The notes under the pieces were generated by a model. It ran no database searches, was not told the DNA's origin, and was given only the letters and a program-made list of their open reading frames with translations. DNA of 64,000 nt. Source: Hyphomonas sp. L-53-1-40 (GTDB lineage: Bacteria > Pseudomonadota > Alphaproteobacteria > Caulobacterales > Hyphomonadaceae). Shown here one piece after another: positions 49,438 to 57,399 of this stretch. Position 1 is the stretch's first letter. Each line of letters starts with the position of its first letter. The stretch covers positions 434,001 through 498,000 of the forward strand of contig NZ_AWFI01000001.1 of assembly GCF_000682775.1 (NCBI RefSeq), given 5' to 3'. Both the position numbers and the translations under genes were made by a program.

Positions 49438-50350
49438 CAATGGGGCGGAAGCGCATGTGTTCTCTGCCGAAGATCCGGACAGTTTGCGCGGGCCGCAATT
49501 TGATGTGGCCTGGTGTGATGAGATCGCGGCCTGGATGCGCGGGCAGGCCGTGTGGGACACGTTGCAAATGGGGCTGAGGCTGGGGGCGGAGCCGCGCGTG
49601 ATGGCGACGACCACGCCGCGACCGACGGATTTCTTCAAGGGGCTGCTCACCGGGCCGGGGACATTGGTGCGTCAGGCCAGCATGGCCGAGAATGCGGAGA
49701 ATCTGTCAGATGGGTTCGTGGCGGCCATGCAGGCGGCCTATGGCAATAGCGCGCTGGCCCGGCAGGAGATTCATGGCGAATTGCTGGAAGATGCCGAAGG
49801 CGCGCTGTTCCGCCGACAGATGATTGATGCGGCACGGGTGAGCGCGCCGCCCATGCTGGAAGATGTGATCGTGGCTGTGGACCCGCCCGCAACGAGCGGG
49901 CCTGCGGCGGATGCCTGCGGGATTATTGCGGCGGGCGTGCGCGACGGGGTCGCCTATGTGCTGGCCGATGCGTCGGCGCCGGGCCTGAAGCCGCTCGACT
50001 GGGCAAGGCGGGCGGTGGCGGTGTGCCGCGAGGTTGGCGCGCGAGAGATCATTGCCGAGTCCAATCAGGGCGGGGAGATGGTGCGGCAGGTGCTGGAAAG
50101 CGCCGGGGCGGATGTGCCGGTGCGTCTGGTGCATGCGCGGCTGGGCAAGCGCGCACGGGCCGCGCCGGTGGCGACGCTGTATGAGCAACGCCGTGTCGCG
50201 CATGTCGGCCTGTTGCCGACACTGGAAGATCAGATGTGCCAGTTCGGCGCGGAAGGGTTTCGCGGATCGCCTGACCGGGTGGATGCGCTGGTCTGGGCCA
50301 TCTGGGCACTTTTGCAGCAGGGCAGTGGGCCTTGGGTACGGGTCTTGTGA
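48959..50350 (+). CDS. GTA large terminase (packaging ATPase/nuclease)
   Basis: About 463 residues at most. The ATPase has Walker A in FVFMGGRGAGKTRAGAEWLR and Walker B/motif FDVAWCDEIAAW, followed by MATTTPRPTDFFKGL. The RNase H-like nuclease is seen as VIVAVDPPATSG and the acidic residues in GAREIIAESNQGGEMVRQVL and DRVDALVWAIWAL. It cuts and pumps DNA into the head. The N terminus before about residue 45 is not conserved, so the start may be further in. It precedes a gap of about 2.7 kb before the portal gene, filled by foreign genes. Confidence 0.9.
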   Translation: MRMCGLPDVPTKTKRAKTPKTNSPQPLNNAGWTPLLPDFKQRARQAAQSNDWSTLAEWECSLVSQNPWILHARDIQVPPPGGWRSFVFMGGRGAGKTRAGAEWLRWSMIHGRCHRAALVGPALHDVREVMIDGPSGLKWIEPLKCRRPHYSPSRRILSFDNGAEAHVFSAEDPDSLRGPQFDVAWCDEIAAWMRGQAVWDTLQMGLRLGAEPRVMATTTPRPTDFFKGLLTGPGTLVRQASMAENAENLSDGFVAAMQAAYGNSALARQEIHGELLEDAEGALFRRQMIDAARVSAPPMLEDVIVAVDPPATSGPAADACGIIAAGVRDGVAYVLADASAPGLKPLDWARRAVAVCREVGAREIIAESNQGGEMVRQVLESAGADVPVRLVHARLGKRARAAPVATLYEQRRVAHVGLLPTLEDQMCQFGAEGFRGSPDRVDALVWAIWALLQQGSGPWVRVL

Positions 50351-50410
50351 TCTGCCTTGATCTTGCCAGACCCGTGATCGAAGGTGCGGGTCGAAAGCGA
50401 GGGATTTCAG

Positions 50411-51503
50411 ATGAGCCAGATGACACGCCGGGCCTTTACCGCCACCGGACTGACGGCTGCAGTGGCCGGATGTGCAAGTGTTCCGCAGACGCCGGGCATG
50501 GTGATGAAGCCTGTGCCGCCGGTGCGCGTGTCTGCGGACCGGATCGTGCGCGTGGACGTGGGGCTGAGGCCCTATCGGGCGTCCGGTTTCCGCGTGGAGC
50601 GGGAGATGCTGGGCGAGACGACGGTGGTCCACAATTACGGACATGGCGGCGGCGGGATCACCCTGTCCTGGGGCTCGGCGCAGCTGGCCGTGGAGGAAGG
50701 GTTTGATCCGGATGTGGCGGAATATGCCGTGCTGGGCGCGGGGGCGCTGGGCCTGTCGACGGCGATGTTGTTGCTGGAACGCGGGGCGAAGGTGACGCTC
50801 TATGCCAAGGCGCTGAGCCCGAACACGACCTCCAACATCGCAGGCGGGCAGTGGTGGCCGGCTTCGGTGTATGACAGTGCGGCCATCGCCCCCGGATACA
50901 TGGACCGGCATGTCGCGGCGGCGCGTCATTCTTTCCGGCGGTTCCAGTTACTGACAGGGCCGGAGTACGGCATCAGTTGGGAAGTGAACTATGTCTTGTC
51001 TGACCGGCCCGTGACCAACCATCCGGCGCGGGCGGGCCACCCGATGGAGGAGTTTGCCATCAATGTTGTCGACTATGCGCCGGGCGAATTGCCCTTCACG
51101 ACCGCGCATGCACGCAGCTTCGACACGATGATGGTGGATACGCCGCATTATCTGCGCAAGCTGGAAGAGGATATCAGGGAACGGGGTGGACGGATCATTG
51201 TGCGCGAGTTTCAGGATGCGGCGCAGGTGGCGGCGCTGGATGAGGCGGTTGTGTTCAACTGTACCGGGCTTGGCGCGGGCAAACTGTTTGGTGATACCGA
51301 AATCCATCCGGTGCGCGGCCAGCTGGTCATCCTCGAGCCGCAGGCCGAGATCGACTACAATATCATCACTGGCGGCTCGGCCTACATGTTTGCTGGGCGG
51401 AACTTTCCAGCACCATAACTGGTCGCTGGAACCGAGCGATGCCGACACCGCCGCGATCCTCGCCGCGAACCGGCGCCTGTTTGCGGGTGGGGTTGGGGCC
51501 TAG
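50411..51503 (+). pseudogene. FAD-dependent D-amino-acid-oxidase-like gene, frameshifted
   Basis: Start ATG 50411 (GAGGG upstream). A Tat/lipoprotein-like leader (MTRRAFTATGLTAAVAGC) leads to an FAD domain with AEYAVLGAGALGLSTAMLLLERGAKVTLY, NTTSNIAGGQWWPASVY and NCTGLGAGKL. The frame reads through ITGGSAYMF and then shifts at about 51392, ending at 51418. The proper ending (LGGTFQHHNWSLEPSDADTA, AANRRLFAG) continues in another frame to 51503. Residues normally between AYMF and GGTF are missing, so a deletion caused the shift. It lies inside the GTA cluster but is not a GTA gene. Confidence 0.82.
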
Positions 51504-51943
51504 CCCCCGGTGCGGAAGGCTTTCCGGCCGAAATAGGCGTTCTTGGGGGCGGGGGGCGTGTCGTCCGCGCTCGCGTCTTCGGCGGCCTTGGCGGGTTCGG
51601 TCGGCAGCGGATTGGTGCCGTTCATCAAGCCGCGGATCCAGGCGCAGGCGGCACCAGCCGTCGAGACTTCAAGGTCCGGGACAGATCGGTCCATGCGGCG
51701 CGCCAACTGGCGGGCCTGGTGGGCGGTCAGCGATTTCAGCGTGGTTTCGAACAGGTCGGCCCCGACGGTATCGCGCAGGTGCTTCATGTCGTCCGTGGTC
51801 TGGCCAGCGGAGATCATCAGCTTTTTTACCAGCAGCATTGTCGCCGCCGCAAAATCCTTCTCGCCCAGCTTGGCAAAGCGATCGCGTTGGTTGAGCAGGG
51901 ATTCCAGCGCTACGGCGCTGCGGGGAGTGGCGGTGTCGCTCAT
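51500..51943 (-). CDS. ParA-operon partner of unknown function
   Basis: A 147-residue protein whose ATG overlaps the ParA stop as ATGA, so the pair is translationally coupled. It is mostly helical (LESLLNQRDRFAKLGEKDFAAATMLLVKKLMI, LFETTLKSLTAHQARQLARRMDRSVPD), with a C terminus rich in Pro and Ala. No known ParB features are seen. Position behind ParA suggests it is the partner or cargo adapter of the ATPase. The gene ends 4 bases inside the dead oxidoreductase gene on the other strand. Confidence 0.6.
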   Translation of the reverse strand: MSDTATPRSAVALESLLNQRDRFAKLGEKDFAAATMLLVKKLMISAGQTTDDMKHLRDTVGADLFETTLKSLTAHQARQLARRMDRSVPDLEVSTAGAACAWIRGLMNGTNPLPTEPAKAAEDASADDTPPAPKNAYFGRKAFRTGG

Positions 51944-52824
51944 TGAATTTTCTCTCGTACTTCCTTGAGCAGGCTCTCGATGATGCCGAGCGCGTCACCG
52001 GGCCATTTGGCCTGCAGCGTCGGCTCCGGGCCAAGCTCGATCGGGTTGGTGGCAAAGCCCTGCTTCATCGGGATGACCGTGTCGAACATGTCGAACTCGG
52101 TTTCCTTGGCGCTGGCGGCCTCGCGCATGGCATTCAGCACGACTTGCTGGTGCGGCGTGCCATCATAGCGGGTGGCGAGCACGCAGGGCAGGTTCTCGAT
52201 ATCGCGATTGCGGAGGTTTCGCATGATATCGCCCGTGAACAGGTCGAGGCCGAGTGTGGACATAAAGTCCGGAATGGTTGGTACAATGATCAGGTGGCTG
52301 GCGGCGAGGACGGTTTCGGTCATCACCGAAATGCCGGGAGGGCAGTCGCAGATGATGACGTCATAATCGGCCTTCAGCTTCTCGAAATCATCGCGCATGC
52401 GGCGGCCAACCTGGCCCTGCAGCGCTTCCATGGAATAGCCCTTGGCGGTAAGCTCATAGATCAGCTCGCGCTCGGTCTTGCGCAGGCGCGGCGAGGACGG
52501 GATCAGGTCCAGTTCGAGCGGCTTGCCATTATAGCTGACATCAGACGCGTCGGTGACGATGAATTCCGACAGGCGCTTGTGCTCGCCAGCGAAGAAATTC
52601 TCCAGCAGCCAGTCGGAAATCGTGACGTAATCATTGATGGCCTGAAAGAGGTGCTCGTCGCCTTCATGACCGTAGACCAGCAGGGACGCATTGGCCTGTG
52701 TATCCAGGTCCACCACCAGTGTGCGAAAGCCATTGGCCGCAAAAGCTTCTGCCAGACTGACACAAGTAGTGGTTTTGCCAACGCCGCCCTTGGAGTTGGC
52801 GACGGAAATGACACGTGCCGACAT
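51940..52824 (-). CDS. ParA-family ATPase
   Basis: About 294 residues from ATG 52824 (AAGGAG 9 bases upstream). The deviant Walker A is VANSKGGVGKTTTCVSLAEA, Walker A' is VVDLDTQANAS, and Walker B is DVIICDCPPGISVMTETVL. It is a positioning ATPase of the ParA type; the cargo may be DNA or a protein complex. No parB or parS is seen beside it. It sits, with its partner gene, on the opposite strand between the terminase and portal genes. Confidence 0.88.
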   Translation of the reverse strand: MSARVISVANSKGGVGKTTTCVSLAEAFAANGFRTLVVDLDTQANASLLVYGHEGDEHLFQAINDYVTISDWLLENFFAGEHKRLSEFIVTDASDVSYNGKPLELDLIPSSPRLRKTERELIYELTAKGYSMEALQGQVGRRMRDDFEKLKADYDVIICDCPPGISVMTETVLAASHLIIVPTIPDFMSTLGLDLFTGDIMRNLRNRDIENLPCVLATRYDGTPHQQVVLNAMREAASAKETEFDMFDTVIPMKQGFATNPIELGPEPTLQAKWPGDALGIIESLLKEVREKIQ

Positions 52825-53041
52825 TCTGTAAGCTCCTTTGCCCCTGATCGAATGGCGAAAGAGCAGATTTGCGCCCGTCTGGCTATGGCTGCGGGCCAAG
52901 AAAATACAGGGATAGTGACCGGTTAATCCTCAACTATTTCGCCATAGCGGACTGATTTTTCGCGACTTTTCCAAGCTGAATCCGATGGGGGTGGCGAGGA
53001 TTTAATTTCTGCTCATCAACGCAAATGGAGCAGCGCCCCTC

Positions 53042-54175
53042 ATGAACCCGATCTGGCCCTTCAACCGTCGCCCGCGCGAGGCGAAATCCGCGCCCCCTCT
53101 GGTTGCGCTATCCGAGGTAGGTGAGGCCCGTTGGGGCAGCCGGGACGGCGCGGCCCTGACGCGGGACGGATATCTGGCCAATGCCATTGCCTATCGGGCG
53201 GTCCGCATGGTGGCGGAGGCGGCGGCTGCGGTGCCGCTGGTCACGGCGCATGAGGGCGCGAGTCGCCTGTTGCGACGGCCCCAGCCGGACGGCATTGCGA
53301 CAGAATTGTTCGAGACGGCCTATTCCCAGCTCCAGTTGACCGGGAATGCGTTCCTGGAAGGGGTGCGACTGGAGGCGGCGGACGGGGCGGGAGTGTCGGC
53401 GCTTTATGCGCTGGCCCCGTCCGCCATGCGGCCGGTTGCGGATGCGCGCGGATGGGTCGAGGCTTGGGCCGTGCGTGAGCGTCATGGCGAGCGACTGATC
53501 CGGCGCGATGCCGAGACCGGCTGGAGCCCCGTGCTGCACCTGAAACTGTTCAACCCGGTCAGTGACACGATGGGGCTTCCGCCGCTTGGCGCCGCAAGGC
53601 GGGCGCTGGACCTGCACAATGCGAGCGCCGACTGGGCCAAGGCCCTGATCGACAATTCGGCCAAACCCTCCGGCGCGCTGGTCTATGGCGGGCATGGGCG
53701 GATGCCGCCGGACCAGTTCGACGCGCTGAAGGCCGAACTGGAAGGCATGTATTCCGGCGCGGCGAATGCGGGGCGGCCGCTATTGCTGGAGGGCGGGCTG
53801 GACTGGCGGCCGATGTCGCTCTCGCCGGCAGAGATGGATTTCCTTCAGGCGCGGCATGGCGCGGCGCGGGAGATCGCGCTGGCGCTGGGCGTGCCGCCCA
53901 TGCTGATCGGCATTCCGGGAGATAATACGTATTCAAACTACAAGGAAGCAAACCTCGCTTTCTGGCGGATGACCGTATTGCCGCTGGTGCAGAAGATGGC
54001 TGCGGCGCTGTCGGCCTGGCTGGATGTGCCGTTCGGCGCGGAAGTCGAGGTTCGCGCGGACATTGATCGCGTGCCCGCCCTATCGGCCGAGCGCGATGCG
54101 CTCTGGGCGCGCCTCGAGGGCGCGAGCTTTGCGACAGGCGAAGAGAAGCGAAAGCTTGCGGGGTTGCAGCCATGA
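53042..54175 (+). CDS. HK97-family portal protein (GTA)
   Basis: A 377-residue portal with GGAG upstream of its ATG. Typical blocks are LTRDGYLANAIAYRAVRMVAEAAAAVP, LQLTGNAFLEG, VLHLKLFNPVSDTMGLPPL, FDALKAELEGMYSGAANAGRP and ALALGVPPMLIGIPGDNTYSNYKEANLAFWR. It forms the ring through which DNA enters the head. Its stop overlaps the next start. The sequence looks intact. Confidence 0.93.
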   Translation: MNPIWPFNRRPREAKSAPPLVALSEVGEARWGSRDGAALTRDGYLANAIAYRAVRMVAEAAAAVPLVTAHEGASRLLRRPQPDGIATELFETAYSQLQLTGNAFLEGVRLEAADGAGVSALYALAPSAMRPVADARGWVEAWAVRERHGERLIRRDAETGWSPVLHLKLFNPVSDTMGLPPLGAARRALDLHNASADWAKALIDNSAKPSGALVYGGHGRMPPDQFDALKAELEGMYSGAANAGRPLLLEGGLDWRPMSLSPAEMDFLQARHGAAREIALALGVPPMLIGIPGDNTYSNYKEANLAFWRMTVLPLVQKMAAALSAWLDVPFGAEVEVRADIDRVPALSAERDALWARLEGASFATGEEKRKLAGLQP

Positions 54176-54402
54176 AGCTCGACCGGAAAGTGACGATCGG
54201 ATTCCTCGTCGCCGTGCTGGTGCAGACCGGCGGGGCGCTGGTCTGGGCGGGCGCGGCAGCGGAGCGGATTTCAACGCTGGAAGACACGGTGCGCGACCGT
54301 CGCGGCGTGGTCGAGCGGCTGGCGCGTGTCGAGGAGGGCGTGGACCGGATGGAAAGCCAGCTGGACCGGATCGAGCGGCGATTGGAGGGCGCGGATGAAT
54401 AG
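54172..54402 (+). CDS. Small GTA protein with a membrane helix and coiled coil
   Basis: A 76-residue protein overlapping the portal stop. A membrane helix (IGFLVAVLVQTGGALVWAG) is followed by a coiled coil (ISTLEDTVRDRRGVVERLARVEEGVDRMESQLDRIERR). A small gene of this kind stands between portal and protease in RcGTA-like clusters; its role is not known. It overlaps the protease start by 8 bases. Confidence 0.8.
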   Translation: MKLDRKVTIGFLVAVLVQTGGALVWAGAAAERISTLEDTVRDRRGVVERLARVEEGVDRMESQLDRIERRLEGADE

Positions 54403-54811
54403 GGATACGCCCCTCCTGATCGAAGGCTATGCCTCGCTGTTCGGTGTGCCGGATGCGAGCGGAGATGTCGTGCGGGCGGGCGCCTTTGCCCGCAGCCTGC
54501 AGCGGGGCACGCAACTGCCCATGCTGTTGCAGCACAGGCCCGGCGCCATGGCCGGACGCTGGGTGCGGATGATCGAGGATGGGCGGGGGCTCTATGTGCG
54601 CGGTCTCGTCGAAGGTGTCGCGGCGCGGTCGCTGGTGGCGCAGGGGCTCAGCGGCCTCTCCATCGGGTTTCGCCCACGCCTCTGGAACGCACGGCGCCCG
54701 GATGGGCGGGAACTGGTCGAGGTGGACCTCGTCGAAGTTTCCCTCGTGACCAGTCCGATGCAGGCACGGGCGCGGTTTTCCCTGCTGGGGGCGGAGGCAA
54801 AAGCGGCGTGA
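54395..54811 (+). CDS. HK97-family prohead protease (GTA)
   Basis: About 138 residues from ATG 54395. The S78 (HK97) protease core shows EGYASLFGVPDASGDVVRAGAFARSL, His in LLQHRPGAMAGRW, Ser in GLSGLSIGFRPR and ELVEVDLVEVSLVTSPM. It cleaves the capsid delta domain during head maturation. It is shorter than phage proteases but normal for a GTA. A dispersed repeat lies between it and the capsid gene. Confidence 0.92.
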   Translation: MNRDTPLLIEGYASLFGVPDASGDVVRAGAFARSLQRGTQLPMLLQHRPGAMAGRWVRMIEDGRGLYVRGLVEGVAARSLVAQGLSGLSIGFRPRLWNARRPDGRELVEVDLVEVSLVTSPMQARARFSLLGAEAKAA

Positions 54812-54828
54812 CTGGGAAGCCCGCGCGC

Positions 54829-54921
54829 GTGCTTCGACCCCGGCCATCGCTGGGGCAGGCTTCGCTCAGCATGAGCGCTTTGAAAGTACGGAACTCATCC
54901 TGAGCGACGTCGAAGGATGAT
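54829..54921. repeat. Dispersed intergenic repeat (TCATCCT/AGGATGA type)
   Basis: TCATCCT at 54895-54901 and AGGATGA at 54914-54920 form the ends of a hairpin around GAGCGACGTCGA, and CTTCGCTCAGCATGAGCG precedes it. Units of this kind are scattered between genes in many alphaproteobacteria. It lies between the protease and capsid genes, where a hairpin could affect transcript stability. Confidence 0.55.
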
Positions 54922-54945
54922 GAATTTGAGAGGAATGGAGACAAC

Positions 54946-56112
54946 ATGACCAAGGAAACCAAGATGGCGGGCGGCGGCGATGCCGAACTGATGGCCGCCT
55001 TTGCCGCCTATACCGAGGCGAATGATGCCCGGCTGGCCGAGATCGAAGCCAAGGGTGCAAGCGATCCGCTGACGGATGAGCGGCTGTCGCGCATTGATCG
55101 GCGGCTCGAAGCGCTGAGCCTGAAAATGGCCCGGCCGGAGGCAGGCGAGGGGAAGACCGCCGACGAGGATGCGCGCAGCGCGGCCTGGGGACGTTATTTG
55201 CGCAGCGGCGATGATAGCGGGCTGTCGCGGCTGGATGTGAAGGCGCTGAACACCGGTACGGATGAGCAGGGCGGCTATATTGCGCCGCCGGAACTGGACC
55301 GACTGATCGAGTCGCGCCTGCTGGCCGCGAGCCCGATGCGCCAGATCGCGACCGTGCGGCAGACCTCTGCGGGCGTCTACAAGAAGCCGGTCGGGCTTGG
55401 CGCGGCGGCGAGCTGGGTCGGCGAACAGGTTGCGCGGACGGAGACGGCGCAATCTGGGCTGTCGCTGCTCGAATTCCCGGCGGGCGAGCTTTACGCCATG
55501 CCGGCGGCGACGCAGACCCTGCTGGAAGATTCCTATGCCGATATAGATGCCTGGCTGGCCGATGAGGTGGAAGCCGCCTTTGCGGCGCAGGAATCAGCTG
55601 CCTTCATCAGCGGCGATGGCGACGGCAAGCCGAAGGGCTTTCTCGACTATGATATTGTTGCCGAGGCGAGCCATGTCTGGGGCAAGGTGGGCTCGGTGGC
55701 CGGGGACTTTACCGCCGCCGATGCGGCTGACCAGCTGATCGATTTGATTTACACACCGAAAGCGCAGTTCCGCGCCAATGGCCGTTTCGTGATGAACCGG
55801 CGCACCGTGGCATCCGTCCGCAAGCTGAAGGATGTGGACGGGCGCTATATCTGGCAGCCCGGCACGGGTGGCGAGCCCGCCACGATCATGGGCTATCCGG
55901 TGACCGAGGCCGAGGACATGCCGGATATCGGCACGGGCAATGCGGCCATCGCCTTCGGGGATTTCCGGCGCTTCTACCTGATCGCCGACCGGCAGGGCGC
56001 GCGTGTGTTGCGCGATCCATATTCCGCCAAGCCCTTCGTGCTGTTCTACACGACCAAGCGCGTTGGCGGCGGCGTGCAGAATTTCGACGCTGCGAAAGTG
56101 ATGGTGTTTTAG
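54946..56112 (+). CDS. HK97-family major capsid protein (GTA)
   Basis: A 388-residue capsid protein with a GGAG ribosome site. A coiled N-terminal delta-domain (residues 15-75) is followed by the HK97 fold: LNTGTDEQGGYIAPPELDRLIESRL, LLEFPAGELYAMPAATQTLLEDS, AFISGDGDGKPKGFL, FVMNRRTVASVRKLKD and IMGYPVTEAEDMPDIGTGNAAIAFGDF. About 400 or more copies would form the head. The sequence looks intact, in contrast to the tail genes. Confidence 0.95.
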   Translation: MTKETKMAGGGDAELMAAFAAYTEANDARLAEIEAKGASDPLTDERLSRIDRRLEALSLKMARPEAGEGKTADEDARSAAWGRYLRSGDDSGLSRLDVKALNTGTDEQGGYIAPPELDRLIESRLLAASPMRQIATVRQTSAGVYKKPVGLGAAASWVGEQVARTETAQSGLSLLEFPAGELYAMPAATQTLLEDSYADIDAWLADEVEAAFAAQESAAFISGDGDGKPKGFLDYDIVAEASHVWGKVGSVAGDFTAADAADQLIDLIYTPKAQFRANGRFVMNRRTVASVRKLKDVDGRYIWQPGTGGEPATIMGYPVTEAEDMPDIGTGNAAIAFGDFRRFYLIADRQGARVLRDPYSAKPFVLFYTTKRVGGGVQNFDAAKVMVF

Positions 56113-56127
56113 CGCGTCGCTTACCTG

Positions 56128-56241
56128 CGTCATCCCCGACCGCGGAGCGGTCTGGGGACCCATCTCCGGAGGCTGCCTCGCAAACATGGAGCGCGTTCGG
56201 GAGCGGGGCCCCCAGACGGGCGTGGCCCGTCGGGGGTGACG
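56128..56241. repeat. Dispersed intergenic repeat with long inverted ends
   Basis: CGTCATCCCCGAC at 56128-56140 and its near-complement GTCGGGGGTGACG at 56229-56241 (12 of 13 paired) bound a GC-rich unit. It begins with inner hairpin GACCGCGGAGCGGTC and contains GGGGACCCATCTCCGG. It is a typical non-coding dispersed repeat in alphaproteobacteria, here after the capsid stop. Confidence 0.6.
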
Positions 56242-56285
56242 CGCCCCTGAATATTCAATCTCAATCCAATCGAAGGAAACCAGAC

Positions 56286-56489
56286 ATGTTCGAATCCATT
56301 CTCACCACCCTCATCCGCCAGGCCGCTTTGTTGACCGGCCCGCAGCAGGAGGAATTCACGACCAAGATTGCCGAGGCGCTCTCGACCCTGATCAATTCCA
56401 CCGAGACCGAGATCGACAATGAACTCGTCCGCAGCGTTGCCCTGCCCATTGGCGGCGCGCTGATCGGGAAGCTGGAGGGGATGGTTTAG
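56286..56489 (+). CDS. Small protein in the GTA cluster
   Basis: A 67-residue protein with AAGGA before its ATG. It is helical and amphipathic, with FTTKIAEALSTLINSTETEID and a C terminus with IGGALIGKLEGM. It resembles no GTA gene I know and stands between capsid and connector. Its stop overlaps that of a small frame on the other strand. Confidence 0.6.
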   Translation: MFESILTTLIRQAALLTGPQQEEFTTKIAEALSTLINSTETEIDNELVRSVALPIGGALIGKLEGMV

Positions 56490-56584
56490 GGTAGCTTTTG
56501 CATGAGTTCCAAGCTCAGCAGCAGCAGTCCAAGTAGTATTCGAAGCCAGTCCATCCATTCACGCAGTTTCTTGGCAATCTTCAT
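56486..56584 (-). CDS. Candidate 32-residue hydrophobic small protein
   Basis: An open frame on the minus strand from ATG 56584 to TAA 56486-56488, with GGAG 8 bases before the ATG. The product begins MKIAKKLREWMDWLR and continues with a hydrophobic helix (ILLGLLLLSLELM), ending in KLP. A basic amphipathic start plus one helix resembles small membrane peptides, including type I toxins. It lies in a 191-base gap of the GTA cluster. Its reality rests only on the ribosome site and composition. Confidence 0.35.
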   Translation of the reverse strand: MKIAKKLREWMDWLRILLGLLLLSLELMQKLP

Positions 56585-56680
56585 CACATCACTCCATTGA
56601 TTCGATGTGGTTCAAGCTCCCATGAAGGCTGTATATCCAGAGTGTACGGCGAATAAGCCCATAAAAACAAAGGGTAAGAG

Positions 56681-57214
56681 ATGAACAATCTGACGGTGAT
56701 CTCACCGCCGGACGGGGAGGCTTTGTCTCTCGGCGCGGCGAAGGACTATCTCCGCATCGGCCATGCGGGCGAGGATGAGCTCGTCACAGGCCTGATCGCG
56801 TCGGCGCGGGCGCGGCTGGAGGCCGAGACGGGCTTGGCGCTCCTCACGCGCACGGTGAAGCGGTGGTTCGACCGCTGGCCATCGGGCGTGACGCGGACCG
56901 GCATGCGGCTGGTGCCCGGGCCGGCCTCGGCGCTGGTCTCGGTCGAGACCGTCGATGCAGACGGTGCAGCACAACTCTACACCGCGCGGTTCGCGCTCAG
57001 CGGCGGGCGGCTGGTGGCGCTGCCATCCATTCCGCCGGGCGGAAATGCGGATGTGACCTTTGTCACTGGCTTCGGCGCGGCGGCGGATGTGCCGGAGGAT
57101 CTGGTGCAGGCGCTGAAGCGGCTGGTGCTGGCAGCCTATCGGCGCGAGAGGGGCGAGGCCCTGCCGGACGAGGTCCGCGACATCCTCGCCGCGCGGCGGG
57201 AGCGGAGACTATGA
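56681..57214 (+). CDS. Head-tail connector (GTA gp6-like)
   Basis: A 177-residue protein of the phage gp6-like connector family: LGAAKDYLRIGHAGEDELVTGLIASARARLEAETGLALLTRTV near the N terminus and a C-terminal helix PEDLVQALKRLVLAAYRRERGE. It docks on the portal and joins head to tail. Its stop overlaps the start of the truncated DUF3168 gene. It is the last apparently intact GTA gene. Confidence 0.88.
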   Translation: MNNLTVISPPDGEALSLGAAKDYLRIGHAGEDELVTGLIASARARLEAETGLALLTRTVKRWFDRWPSGVTRTGMRLVPGPASALVSVETVDADGAAQLYTARFALSGGRLVALPSIPPGGNADVTFVTGFGAAADVPEDLVQALKRLVLAAYRRERGEALPDEVRDILAARRERRL

Positions 57215-57399
57215 GCGCCGAGGCCGCCATCGAAAGCGCGCTGATGGATTTGCTGCGCGCAGATGCAGGCGTGCAATCCGTGTTCGGCAATCCGGCACGC
57301 GTGTTCGACGCCGAAAGCGATGCGCCGATCTTCCCCTATGCCCAATTGGAGCGCCATGAAGTGACCCCCGCCGGGGCGGCTCAGGCTGACGCATGTTGA
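57211..57399 (+). pseudogene. Truncated DUF3168 gene (GTA tail terminator)
   Basis: Starts at ATG 57211 with GGAG upstream. The first 55 residues match DUF3168 (AIESALMDLLRADAGVQSVFGNPARVFDAESDAPIFPYAQLERHEVTP), but the frame ends after 62 residues instead of about 130. The conserved second half is absent. The sequence beyond the truncation belongs to the host-specificity protein, so a large deletion joined the two. Confidence 0.82.
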
